Of a DNA stretch of 64,000 nucleotides, positions 1 through 7,754 are shown piece by piece (the first letter of the stretch is position 1; each line of letters opens with the position of its first letter). Both the position numbers and the translations under genes were made by a program. Origin of the DNA: Actinomycetota bacterium. Lineage in GTDB: Bacteria; Actinomycetota; Acidimicrobiia; Acidimicrobiales; Microtrichaceae. Location of the stretch: positions 40,135 through 104,134 of the forward strand of contig JADJBW010000017.1 of the NCBI GenBank assembly GCA_016703525.1, given 5' to 3'. The notes below the pieces were generated by a model. That model made no database searches and was not told the origin of the DNA. It was given only the letters and a program-made list of their open reading frames with translations.

Positions 1-438
1 GCGAAGCAGCGCCCACGCCCGCGGGCCGCGGAGGTTCGGGCCGGTGGTCGGCTCGGGGTTGGGGTCCCGATCGGAGCCAGCGATACGGATGACGAGTCCC
101 GGGCGCGCTAGCTCCACCGAGACGTTGCCGGTGTCATCGACGAAGCCGATGCCGCGGGCGGTGAGCAGCTCGCGGGAGCGTGGACTTACCCACGGTGCGG
201 CGACGACGGACGGTCCGTCGGCGTCGGGAAGGGCGGGCACGCCGCGCGGGTCGAGTCGCTTGCGCACGATCACCTCGAGCGTTCCCGTGTCACCGTTGCT
301 GGTCACCGAGAAGGTGCCCGTCTCGCGGGAGCGGCCCGTGACCTCGACGTCCCAACCTGCTGGCAGCAGAGCTCGCAGCCGAGCGATGGTGGCGTCGAGC
401 CGCTGCCGGGTCGCTTCCGGGATCACTGGGCGAGCCAT
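1..438 (-). CDS. AbiEi-like antitoxin/regulator (partial, runs off left edge)
   Basis: The minus strand is open from an ATG at 438 to the window edge, giving 146 residues without a stop. The sequence resembles the N-terminal part of the actinobacterial AbiEi-like (type IV toxin-antitoxin) family: a start-proximal helical stretch, then a domain around residues 85-115 with the recognisable text RGIGFVDDTGNVSVEL. It lies 24 nt downstream of the HEPN-like gene and reads the same way, so it may be the last visible gene of that operon. A C-terminal remnant that looks like the same family occurs at 3369-3533. The partner, expected to be a nucleotidyltransferase, would lie outside the window. Family assignment is by recall of sequence style and is moderate. 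Confidence 0.55.
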   Translation of the reverse strand, partial: MARPVIPEATRQRLDATIARLRALLPAGWDVEVTGRSRETGTFSVTSNGDTGTLEVIVRKRLDPRGVPALPDADGPSVVAAPWVSPRSRELLTARGIGFVDDTGNVSVELARPGLVIRIAGSDRDPNPEPTTGPNLRGPRAWALLR

Positions 439-462
439 GTGAAGAGCTTACCGCAGACATGT

Positions 463-837
463 CTAGATCTGCGAGTAGTCTGTTACAGACAACTCATCAG
501 ACTGGACAGAACATCCAGCCGATCTTCTGACGAACGGCCCGTCACGAGGCGCTATCCACAGGACCAGGCGGCGTTCGACGGCGGCGCCATCGGGTCCGGC
601 CTGGCGGAGCAGGTCGAGCACCTGGTCGTGATCCTCGCCGGCCGCCCGCTTGCCGAGCCGGCCACCCCACACGGCGTCGGCCGAGTTGATGCCTGCATGG
701 ATCGCCAGGCTCGTCGCGGCGATGTTCCGGCCGGCCGCGAGATCGCTGACAGATGCGTCGGCGAACTCCAGCGCCTTGGCGGCGTAGGCGCGGACCTGGG
801 TGGCCGACACGGGCTTGGTGCGCATCGACTTAGCCAC
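463..837 (-). CDS. HEPN-like small protein of an MNT/HEPN pair
   Basis: This 124-residue protein starts at a GTG that overlaps the end of the nucleotidyltransferase gene by 8 nt; an ATG four codons later is an alternative start. Residues 10-85 are helical and resemble small HEPN proteins found beside minimal nucleotidyltransferases (a run such as AKALEFADASVSDLAAGR, then HAGINSADAVWG). In HEPN/MNT modules the HEPN protein is usually an RNase-like toxin and the MNT protein AMPylates and silences it. The usual basic and tyrosine motif after residue 90 is not visible, and the C-terminus (PRDGPFVRRSAGC...) does not look like the normal last helix. The gene may be truncated or frameshifted and inactive. 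Confidence 0.5.
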   Translation of the reverse strand: MAKSMRTKPVSATQVRAYAAKALEFADASVSDLAAGRNIAATSLAIHAGINSADAVWGGRLGKRAAGEDHDQVLDLLRQAGPDGAAVERRLVLWIAPRDGPFVRRSAGCSVQSDELSVTDYSQI

Positions 838-1453
838 TCCGAACTGCCCTCAGCTGATCGAGGTCGAGTCCGTGCACGACCCGGCCGTCGCTCCGGATGT
901 CGGACCAGAGCTGGCTTCGGCCAGCGACCTTCGCTGCGGCCTCGGCGGCGCTGACCTCGAGCACCTCGACGGGGTTGCCGGTCAGCCGAGCGACGTCGCG
1001 TCGCCAGGCTTCGAGCGACTCGGCCCAGGCGTCGTCGTCCTCGTGGGTCCCGGCCGGGCGGACGACGACGATGTCGACATCGCTGTCGGGTCCGGCCTCC
1101 CCCCGAGCAAATGGCCCGAACACGATCACGCTCAACGGTGAGCGAGGCAGGGCGTCGGCGAGGCGACCCATCGCGTTGAGCACGGTCTCGGCGGAGCGGG
1201 CGAGCGCCAGCAGCGTGCGGGAGGCGACGTGCTCGGGCACCAGCCGGAACAGCGATGAGGGTGGCACCTCCCGCCGCTCGACCACGCCGAGTTCGACCAA
1301 CCCCGGGAGAACCCGCGACGCCTGTGCGATGCTCACACCGGCCAGCTTGGCGATGGTCCGGAGGTTGAGTTCGGCGGTCGTCTCGGCCAACACCGCCAGC
1401 ACGCGACCCTGGGCACCAGGCACGATGGCCTCGATCGGTCGCACAAAGTCCAT
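830..1453 (-). CDS. winged-helix nucleotidyltransferase (MNT domain) antitoxin-like protein
   Basis: The 207-residue protein has an N-terminal winged helix (about residues 12-75) and a minimal nucleotidyltransferase domain with the signature GPFARG at 113-118 and SDVD at 124-127, which match the GSxxRG...SDxD active site except that the usual Ser is Pro114. Such proteins transfer AMP to a partner, commonly the HEPN protein encoded next to them. The DNA-binding domain suggests that it also represses its own operon. The ATG at 1453 is chosen because upstream in-frame codons give low-quality sequence and a short inverted repeat lies 34-47 bp upstream. The gene overlaps the HEPN-like gene by 8 nt, implying translational coupling. 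Confidence 0.7.
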   Translation of the reverse strand: MDFVRPIEAIVPGAQGRVLAVLAETTAELNLRTIAKLAGVSIAQASRVLPGLVELGVVERREVPPSSLFRLVPEHVASRTLLALARSAETVLNAMGRLADALPRSPLSVIVFGPFARGEAGPDSDVDIVVVRPAGTHEDDDAWAESLEAWRRDVARLTGNPVEVLEVSAAEAAAKVAGRSQLWSDIRSDGRVVHGLDLDQLRAVRSG

Positions 1454-1486
1454 GTGCGCCAGCGTATCCCGATAGCCAGCAGATAC

Positions 1487-1500
1487 GGAACAGTTGTTCC
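1487..1500. promoter_or_regulatory. candidate operator upstream of the MNT gene
   Basis: GGAACA and TGTTCC form a perfect 6-bp inverted repeat separated by 2 bp, 34 bp upstream of the nucleotidyltransferase start at 1453. Its position fits autoregulation by the winged-helix domain of that protein. No binding data can be inferred from sequence alone. The rest of 1454-1884 holds no gene I can support. Confidence 0.35.
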
Positions 1501-1884
1501 ATTTGTGATGTGTAGCGCCATCGCTCCCAGGGAGGCTGGCTTCTGACGAGGCTGCCCTTTCCGAGGAGCGCTGGCCGACCACCATGCCGTTGGAGCGCGG
1601 GAGCCCCCGGCCCGTGGCGTGGCTGACCTGGTGCCCACATCTCGCCCCCTGCTCGAACGCGGAGACGCTCGCACTGATCCTGCATCCGAGCGTGGACCTG
1701 TAGCGCTCACCGACCGACATCGTGGGTGTCGGCGAGTTCGATGTCGACGAGGTCGTCGACGGTGCGGTTCTCCAGGATGGTTATCTCCAGCTCCGCGATC
1801 CCGGTGCCGTCGTGCGGACTCCCGACCATTGTCGGCGAGACTGGGGTGGTGCCTTCGCCTGGTGAGCCCTCTTCCGGACAGTTC

Positions 1885-2536
1885 ATGCTGCTCGATGTGA
1901 CGGCGTGGCGAGCTGGCGGTGAGGAGCAGTTGGGCACGAAGCCGAAGCAGTGGCTGCGCGACCCGGCGGATCGGCTCTGGCTGTGGAAGGCGGCGACCTG
2001 GAATCTGTCGCCCTTCGGTGAGTACCGCAAGGGTGATGACTGGGCGGAACGAGTCGTGACCGAGATCGCCCGGAGCCTGGACATACCTGTGGCCACCACC
2101 GAGCTAGCGGAACGGGCCGGTGAGTTCGGCACGGTCAGCTTGTCGGTGTTGGACCCGGAGTCGGAACGCCTGGTGCATGGCAACGAGCTACTCGCCGAGA
2201 TCGACGTCATCGGCTCCGACCCCCATGACCGCACGGGATACACCCTTGAGGCGGTGCGCCGATCACTGGACGGTGTCGCTGGCTCGACGGCGGGTTCGAC
2301 GGCGTTCGTGAGCATCGCCGGCTACCTGATCGTGGATGCGGTCGTCGGTAACACCGACCGGCACCAGGAGAACTGGGCCGTCATCGAGAGCTCGACGGGG
2401 GAGCGGCAGTAGGCACCGAGTTTCGACCACGCGTCGAGTCTCGGTTTCCCTGCTCGACGACGCTGCCCGCTCGGCGATGCTCCGCACTCCCGATGCGCGC
2501 ATCCTGTCTCACCCCACCCGTACGATGGGCCAATGA
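1885..2536 (+). pseudogene. HipA-like kinase, broken by TAG and a frameshift
   Basis: The frame from ATG 1885 encodes a HipA-family serine/threonine kinase with the catalytic-loop text GNTDRHQENWAVI near its end. It then meets TAG at 2410-2412. The next in-frame residues, APSFDHASSLGF, are the family's metal-binding (DFG-like) segment, so the stop lies inside the kinase core. About 12 codons later the reading shifts by one base to SLLDDAARSAML and ends at TGA 2534-2536, overlapping the next ATG by 4 nt. That overlap shows where the ancestral gene ended. The C-terminus also seems short for the family. The 175-residue product before TAG would lack the metal-binding aspartate and should be inactive as a kinase. 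Confidence 0.75.
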
Positions 2537-3324
2537 CCACCGCCGAGTCTCCGCAGCGACGTCTCTTCGTCGCGTGGCGCAACCCGGAGACGCGCCAGAT
2601 CGTCCCGGTCGGCCTGCTCGTGCAGCGCCGGGACGGTGACGCGGCGTCGTACTCGTTCGCCTACCTGAAGCTGGCCGAGACACTCGACGGCTTCTACCCG
2701 CTTCCCGGGCTGCCCGACCTGCATTGCCGCTACAACTCGCCAGCGCTGTTCCCGGTGTTCGCGAACCGCCTGATGCCCCGTGATCGCGCCGATTACCCCG
2801 ACTACCTCGCCCGGCTCGACCTCGACGTCGAGGCGGATCCGTTCGAGGTGCTCGGACGCGGTAACGGCACCCGTGCCACTGACCGCATCGAGGTGTTCGC
2901 CTCGCCCGAGCGCACCCCGGACGATCACGCGATGTCGCTGTTCTTCGTGCGGGGCATCCGTCACCTCGACGGCGCACCTGCAGCCGTGGACCGCCTCCAA
3001 GCCGGTCAGGCGCTCGCGATCGTGGATGACCCCGACAACGTCATGAACGGCCGGGCCCTGCTGCTCGCAGGCGAAGACTGGGTGCCCGTCGGATGGGTGC
3101 CGGACTACCTCGTCGAGCACCTCCACGAGCTCCGCCAGTTCAACGGGGAAGATCCGACCGTTACCGTCGAACACATCAACGGAACCGACACCGCACCGCA
3201 CATGCGCGTGCTGTGCCGGGTGACTGCACCATGGCCGGTTGGCTACGAGCCGTTCCACTCGATCGAGTTCCAGCCCGTCATCTCCCTCGACGACCCGGCG
3301 GGCGAACCGGACCCGGGCAGCTGA
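2533..3324 (+). CDS. HIRAN-domain protein of a HipA-like/HIRAN module
   Basis: This 263-residue soluble protein is intact. Residues 10-125 resemble the N-terminal region of proteins encoded beside HipA-like kinases (FANRLMPRDRADYPDYLARL). Residues about 135-215 carry a HIRAN-like segment: an acceptor run RLQAGQALAIVDDPDN, then a hydrophobic strand and VGWVPDYL. HIRAN domains bind DNA ends or damaged DNA in some proteins; the role here is not known. Its start overlaps the end of the ancestral HipA-like frame (ATGA), so the two were a translationally coupled pair. With the kinase broken, this gene is an orphan partner. Confidence 0.65.
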   Translation: MTTAESPQRRLFVAWRNPETRQIVPVGLLVQRRDGDAASYSFAYLKLAETLDGFYPLPGLPDLHCRYNSPALFPVFANRLMPRDRADYPDYLARLDLDVEADPFEVLGRGNGTRATDRIEVFASPERTPDDHAMSLFFVRGIRHLDGAPAAVDRLQAGQALAIVDDPDNVMNGRALLLAGEDWVPVGWVPDYLVEHLHELRQFNGEDPTVTVEHINGTDTAPHMRVLCRVTAPWPVGYEPFHSIEFQPVISLDDPAGEPDPGS

Positions 3325-3339
3325 TCCTGCATCGCGGCG

Positions 3340-3360
3340 TCTGCCAGATCTTCTGGCAGA
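3340..3360 (+). terminator. hairpin after the HIRAN gene
   Basis: TCTGCCAGA and TCTGGCAGA form a perfect 9-bp stem with a 3-nt loop, 15 nt after the stop codon at 3324. There is no U tract, as is common in high-GC bacteria. It could be a terminator or an operator for the decayed antitoxin gene that follows. Confidence 0.4.
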
Positions 3361-3368
3361 TCCGATAG

Positions 3369-3533
3369 AAGCAGGCGGTACGGGCCCGGGACGAGACGGC
3401 ATCGCCGGAACGCCGAGGACCCTGCAAGACACAGGTGGCGGTCGACCTGATGGCCGGTCCTGGCCGCAACCCGGCCGAAGCAGAAGAGCTCCTCGGATGG
3501 CTGCAGCGCAATGAGCAGTCCTGGCGAACCTGA
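3369..3533 (+). pseudogene. C-terminal remnant of an AbiEi-like antitoxin
   Basis: After a TAG at 3366-3368 the frame is open to TGA 3531-3533. Its end reads TQVAVDLMAGPGRNPAEAEE followed by LLGWLQRNEQSWRT, the characteristic C-terminus of AbiEi-like antitoxins encoded just before a nucleotidyltransferase toxin. No start codon or N-terminal two-thirds is present between here and the HIRAN gene, so this is a deletion remnant. Its last 23 nt overlap the toxin start at 3511, preserving the coupling of the lost operon. Confidence 0.6.
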
Positions 3534-4175
3534 CGGTCTCCTCATCCGGTCTCGCGCCGCGCTCCTGGACGCGTTGCATGCGCTCGGCGCGCACCGGGAC
3601 TCGGTCGTGGTGATCGGAGCCCAGGCGATCAACCTGCGCACGTTCGGCGCTGCCGTGGCGGTGGCCGAGGCCACCAAGGACAGTGATCTCGCCATCGATC
3701 CTCGGACATTGGGCGAAGAACCGTTGATCGAGGCAGCGATGGAGACGGCCGGCTTCGTGCTGGCCCCCGTGAAGCGGCAACCCGGCGCGTGGCTCAGCGC
3801 CGATGGCGTCCCAGTGGACCTGATGGTTCCTCAGGACCTCGCCGGTGCCGGTTCGGCGACGACCCGGGGTGCCCGGATCCCTCCGCACCACAAGCGAGCG
3901 ACCCGCCGAGCCCGCTGGCTCGAGGCTGCCATGGTCGACAACAGCTGGCTGGTCGTCGCGGCGCTCGACCCTGCCGACGATCGCCGATTCGAAGTGCGCG
4001 TCGCCTCTTCGCCGCTGGTCCCTCGGCGACCGGCTCAGCGATGGCCGGTCGTGCCGAAGCTGGCGTCGGCGAACCAGAGACGGTGGCGATCCAGAGCGCG
4101 ACACTGGCAGCGGACCTCCTCAACGCCCTGGAGCGCTACAGCAGCGACGGGCCAGCGGCAGGCCCCGCCTTCTAA
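3511..4175 (+). pseudogene. AbiEii-like nucleotidyltransferase toxin with internal deletion
   Basis: The N-terminal 165 residues look like an intact nucleotidyltransferase of the AbiEii type (VVIGAQAI at 33-40, SDLAID at 58-63, VPVDLMVPQDLAG, then ALDPADDRRFEVRVA). Near 4004 the text jumps frame to LFAAGPSATGSAMAGRAEAG and continues to TAA 4173-4175, which reads as the family's C-terminus. The central helical section expected between these two parts (typically including a conserved Lys/Asp-rich stretch) is missing. The simplest reading is a deletion joining two distant parts out of frame. The unshifted frame runs on to 4311 as low-quality sequence. The product is not expected to be an active toxin. 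Confidence 0.6.
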
Positions 4176-4304
4176 CGACGGTTCTAACGAACCCGTCGTC
4201 AGCGGCCGTCACGAGGCGGATCAGCCAACACAGCCCAAGCCCGAAGCCCTGGAATTGCAGGAGTATCGGCATCAGACGGCACCGGCCAGCATGCCGGAAG
4301 GCAC

Positions 4305-4348
4305 CTCATAACCCGAAGGTCGCGGGTTCAAATCCTGCCCCACCACCA
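4305..4348 (+). other. att site: 3' fragment of tRNA-Met(CAU)
   Basis: The 44 nt begin exactly at a tRNA anticodon loop, CTCATAA (anticodon CAT at 4307-4309). They continue through the 3' anticodon stem CCCGA, the variable loop AGGTC, the T arm (GCGGG, TTCAAAT, CCTGC) and an acceptor end closing in ACCA. The 5' half is absent: upstream bases cannot pair with CCCGA. This is the usual product of integration into a tRNA gene, where the crossover in the anticodon loop leaves a 3' copy at the far end. The acceptor 3' strand appears one C short for a fully paired stem. The decayed toxin-antitoxin genes at 1-4304 would then be inside the element. The following 4349-4632 shows no gene I can support. 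Confidence 0.75.
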
Positions 4349-4632
4349 ACGAACCAGCAGTTCAGGGTCCCGCCGAGTGCCGACCCTCCCGCGCCCGACG
4401 GCATGCGCCCTTCGACGGGCGAGGACCGCCTACTCGCAACCACCGATCTGTGAACGTCGCGCGGGCCCCACGGTGCGCCGGCCTCGGAACGGCGCCCTCG
4501 TCGATGTGATCAACGAGGGCATCCCCGCAGGCGTCTGCGATCCGAAAGGAATGGCGAGTACCGCACGGAGGTCGGGCACGCCGAAAGCTCGGGCGATGGC
4601 GGCCGGCTCGAACCGGATGCCGACGAGCGCTG

Positions 4633-5430
4633 TCAGGCGGTGAATCGCTCCGGCGTGGCGAGGAAGGTGTCGCGACACCAGTCGCAGCAGAACGCGTGGT
4701 CGCTCCCGCTGTACGCGACGGAGACGGCGGCGGCGGGGTTGACGGCCATGCCGCAGACCGGGTCGAGTGCGAGACCGGGCGGCGGGACGGGATCGGTGGC
4801 GAACTCTGCGTTCACGGTCGGGTCGCGCCAGCCCTCGCCGAAGTACTCCAGCTGGGACGCAGCGAGCGCTGCCGCGTCGGCACCGAACAGGCGGTCCACG
4901 ATGCGAAGCGCGAGGTCGGTGCCCGACGTGAGGCCGCCGGCGGTGGCGATGTCGCCGTGGTCGACCCAGCGCACGCCTCGTTCGATCGTGACGGTCGGGT
5001 AGAGCGATTGCATCAATCGGTACGAGCCGTGGTGACAGGTTGCGGTCCTGCCGTCGAGGAGTCCGGCGGCAGCGAGCGCGAACGCCCCGTTGCACACCGA
5101 CATCGTGACGGATGCGTGGCCGTGTGACGCGCGCAACCAGTCGAGCAGGCCGTCGGAGAACTCCACGCCTATGGCGGGAACGACCACGATGCCGGGGGTC
5201 CGGCAGTTCGTGAACGTGTGTCCCGGTACGACCCGCATGCCGCCCGAGAGCTTGAGTGGGTCGGCGGTCTCCGCGACGACTGAGAGAGCAAATGGGGACC
5301 GACCGGTGGTTGGGGAGGTCGTGTACTCGAAGACCCCCCACGGTCCGGCGATGTCGACGAGTTCGGCGCCCGGGGCGACGACGAACGCGACTTCGAGCTG
5401 TCGGTTGGTGCGAGCGGTCATGGCGGACAT
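4633..5430 (-). CDS. DJ-1/PfpI-family protein with C-terminal YHS-like metal-binding domain
   Basis: The 265-residue protein has a DJ-1/PfpI domain (residues about 8-200) of the GlxA N-terminal type, with the nucleophile-elbow cysteine in SVCNGAF. It is followed by a short YHS/TRASH-like domain at about 222-262: DPVCGMAVNP, then SGSDHAFCCDWCRDTF. YHS domains bind metal through cysteines, so this fusion may sense or handle a metal or metal-bound ligand. The ATG at 5430 (or 5421) is chosen because upstream codons give low-complexity sequence. It is divergent from a metallophore/B12-type ABC importer, sharing a 163-bp intergenic region. The reaction is unknown. Confidence 0.7.
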   Translation of the reverse strand: MSAMTARTNRQLEVAFVVAPGAELVDIAGPWGVFEYTTSPTTGRSPFALSVVAETADPLKLSGGMRVVPGHTFTNCRTPGIVVVPAIGVEFSDGLLDWLRASHGHASVTMSVCNGAFALAAAGLLDGRTATCHHGSYRLMQSLYPTVTIERGVRWVDHGDIATAGGLTSGTDLALRIVDRLFGADAAALAASQLEYFGEGWRDPTVNAEFATDPVPPPGLALDPVCGMAVNPAAAVSVAYSGSDHAFCCDWCRDTFLATPERFTA

Positions 5431-5522
5431 CTTGTCGTGCTCGGTCGCGGCGTCGGTGTCGATCGCGGAGATCGGTCGATCCTTCCCCCGTCGGGAACTC
5501 GAGGCGTCGATCCGACGACTTA

Positions 5523-5536
5523 CACCGGGTCCGGTG
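5523..5536. promoter_or_regulatory. candidate operator in the divergent DJ-1/ABC-importer promoter
   Basis: CACCGG-GT-CCGGTG is a perfect 6-bp inverted repeat 57 bp before the binding-protein start and 92 bp before the DJ-1-YHS start. No cobalamin riboswitch B12 box was recognised in this intergenic stretch. Confidence 0.2.
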
Positions 5537-5593
5537 CCGCGCCCCCTCTCGGTGCGGCGATCCTCGCCACCACCCGGACGAAAGGCGTCACCC

Positions 5594-6706
5594 ATGTCCC
5601 CTCATTCCGCTACTACCCGGCGATGCCGGCTCACAGCGCTGGTCGTCGCCGCCGGGCTCGTTCTCGCCGCCTGCGGCAGCGATGACGATCCCGCCGACAC
5701 CGCTGCACCGGCGGACACGACGGGCGGTTCGACAACAGAGTCGGCTGGGCCGCGGACGAAGTACCCGCTCACGATCGACAACTGCGGTCATGAAGCGACC
5801 TTCGAGCGCGCACCCGAGAAGGCGCTGCTCCTGTACGGGGCGTCGGTCGCCGAGGTGGAGACGATGATCGCGCTCGGCCTCGAGGACCGGATCGTCGCCA
5901 ACGCCCAGACCTACGGCGTGTCCGACGTGAAGGGGATGGTCGAGGAGATCGCTGCCTTGCCGACCGGAGGGATGAAGCTCAACGACAGCTTCGAGGTCCC
6001 CAAGGAGCAGGTGTTGGCGCTGGAGCCGGATGTCGTGATCTCGACGTGGTCGGGCGGGTTCTCCGGAGATGTGGGCATGGCCACCCGCGACGAGCTCGCC
6101 GAGGCCGGGATCAACAGCTACGTGACACCGTCCAACTGTGCGAACGGGAAGACCGACCCGACGGCCGAGGAAGAAGCGGCCTACGAGTCGCAGTCGTACG
6201 AGGACAGCTTCGATCTCATCCGCGAGCTCGGTGTGATCTTCGACGTGCAGGGCAAGGCCGAGAAGGTGATCGCTGCGGCGAAGGCACGGATCGATGCGAT
6301 TCAGAAGCCGAGCGCCGGTGAGCCGTTGAAGGTGCTGGTCGCATACCCGAGCATGGGGATGATGATGGGTTCGGACGTGCCGTCCGTGTTCGCGGGTCCG
6401 TTGATGGACAGCGTCATCGAAGCCGCCGGGGGCGTGAACTCGTTCGACGGGTTCAAGACCTTCAATGATTCGATGTCGATCAACGCGGAGGCCCTGTCGG
6501 CCGCCGATGTGGACGTCCTCGTCATCGGCCTGTACCTGCCCGACGATGATCCTGACACGTTCGCCGAAGCGTTGTTCGCGCAGTACCCGCAGTGGGCTGC
6601 CTCGAAGAACAGGGCGTACACCGTGGTGTCGGACAGCGTGTATCTGGGTCCGTTCAATGACATCGGGATTCAGAAGATCGCCGATGCCATCGCTGCCGCC
6701 AGCTGA
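5594..6706 (+). CDS. ABC importer substrate-binding lipoprotein (Fe-siderophore/B12 type)
   Basis: The 370-residue protein begins with a lipoprotein signal peptide: basic start, hydrophobic run, and LAAC at about residues 24-27. An acidic Asp/Thr/Ser linker follows, then a periplasmic-binding-protein-2/FecB-like fold. It binds a ligand outside the membrane and delivers it to the permease encoded next. A methionine-rich loop, SMGMMMGSDVPS, is unusual and may contact metal or ligand. The ATG at 5594 is chosen because it gives the signal peptide directly. It is the first gene of a four-gene operon and overlaps the permease start by 23 nt. Iron-siderophore, heme or cobalamin cannot be separated from sequence alone. 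Confidence 0.85.
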   Translation: MSPHSATTRRCRLTALVVAAGLVLAACGSDDDPADTAAPADTTGGSTTESAGPRTKYPLTIDNCGHEATFERAPEKALLLYGASVAEVETMIALGLEDRIVANAQTYGVSDVKGMVEEIAALPTGGMKLNDSFEVPKEQVLALEPDVVISTWSGGFSGDVGMATRDELAEAGINSYVTPSNCANGKTDPTAEEEAAYESQSYEDSFDLIRELGVIFDVQGKAEKVIAAAKARIDAIQKPSAGEPLKVLVAYPSMGMMMGSDVPSVFAGPLMDSVIEAAGGVNSFDGFKTFNDSMSINAEALSAADVDVLVIGLYLPDDDPDTFAEALFAQYPQWAASKNRAYTVVSDSVYLGPFNDIGIQKIADAIAAAS

Positions 6707-7754
6707 GACCCATACGCGACCGAGCCCCCACCTCATCGGCGGTGGGGGCTACGGCGCGCTGCTCGTCGCGCTCGTGGTCGGGTTGGTCGTGGCCCTGGTC
6801 GCTGGGATCTCGATCGGCACGGTCACGTTGCCCGTCAAGGAGGTCTGGTCCGTCGTCGGGCATCACCTCGGCTTCCTGTCCGCCGCACCGACGAAGGTGC
6901 AGGACCAGATCGTGTGGGACTTCCGCACACCGCGGGTGCTGCTCGCCGCGGTCGTCGGCGCCGCGCTGAGCGTGGCCGGTGCGTGCCTGCAGGTGCTGGG
7001 GCGCAACGCACTCGCCGATCCGTATGTGCTTGGCGTCAGCTCGGGCGCGTCATTCGGCGCGGTGCTCGTGCTCGCCTACGGCACCGGGGTGTCGGGCGGG
7101 TTGAGCGTGACCGGCGCTGCGTTCGTCGCAGCGATGCTGACGCTGTTCGTCGTCTTCGTGCTCGCCCAACGCGGCGGCCGCGTCGGGCCATCCCGGCTCG
7201 TGCTGGCCGGCGTCGCGGTCAGCTACCTCGCCACCGCCGGCACCAGCTTCGTCCAGCTCTACACCCGACCCGCCGAGCTGCGTGGCCTCATGTTCTGGAT
7301 TCTGGGGTCGTTCGCTTCGGCCTCGTGGGGCGACCTCGGAGTCCCGACCGTCGTCATCGCCGTGACCGCCGCGTGGCTGCTGGTGAGGGCGCGGTCGCTG
7401 AACGTGATGTCGACCGGAGACGACTCCGCCTCGGCACTCGGCGTCGACGTCAACCGGTTCCGCATCGAGCTGTTGATCATCTCGTCGTTGCTGACCGCGT
7501 GCGCCGTTGCCGTCGCCGGCGGGATCGGGTTCGTCGGTCTGATGGTCCCGCACGCGTGCCGATTCCTGGTCGGGCCCGACCACCGGAGGCTGCTTCCCGT
7601 GGCGCTGCTCACCGGCGCCTCGTTCATGGTGGTCGTCGATCTCCTCGCCCGTGTCGTCGACCGGCCCAACGAGCTTCCGGTCGGGATCTTCACCGCGGCG
7701 GTGGGTGCTCCGTTCTTCCTCGTTCTCATGCGGCGCTCGGGAGCCACTCGGTGA
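6684..7754 (+). CDS. ABC importer permease, FecCD family
   Basis: This is a 356-residue integral membrane protein with about ten hydrophobic segments. It has the FecCD/BtuC hallmarks: FRTPRVLLAAVVGAALSVAG near residue 75, NALADPYVLGVSSGASFGA, and the cytoplasmic coupling region GGIGFVGLMVPHACR. It forms the transmembrane channel for the ligand captured by the upstream lipoprotein. The ATG at 6684 lies within the end of that gene, suggesting coupled translation. The ATPase gene overlaps its stop (GTGA). The length is normal for the family. Confidence 0.88.
   Translation: MPSLPPAETHTRPSPHLIGGGGYGALLVALVVGLVVALVAGISIGTVTLPVKEVWSVVGHHLGFLSAAPTKVQDQIVWDFRTPRVLLAAVVGAALSVAGACLQVLGRNALADPYVLGVSSGASFGAVLVLAYGTGVSGGLSVTGAAFVAAMLTLFVVFVLAQRGGRVGPSRLVLAGVAVSYLATAGTSFVQLYTRPAELRGLMFWILGSFASASWGDLGVPTVVIAVTAAWLLVRARSLNVMSTGDDSASALGVDVNRFRIELLIISSLLTACAVAVAGGIGFVGLMVPHACRFLVGPDHRRLLPVALLTGASFMVVVDLLARVVDRPNELPVGIFTAAVGAPFFLVLMRRSGATR

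Noticed and set aside
1707..1829. A 40-codon minus-strand frame with natural-looking composition (ELEITILENRTVDDLVDIEL)
   Set aside because: No family, ribosome-binding site or neighbour support; it lies opposite the leader of the HipA-like gene.
4305..4348. Complete tRNA-Met gene
   Set aside because: The upstream bases cannot form the anticodon 5' stem, D arm or acceptor 5' strand.
4430..4632. Minus-strand frame downstream of the DJ-1-YHS stop (IRFEPAAIARAFGVPDLRAV) that reads like the end of an enzyme
   Set aside because: It has no start of its own and runs through the DJ-1-YHS gene in another frame; at most a weak remnant.
5431..5593. Possible cobalamin riboswitch before the ABC importer
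   Set aside because: No B12 box or conserved core could be found; only a short dyad is present.
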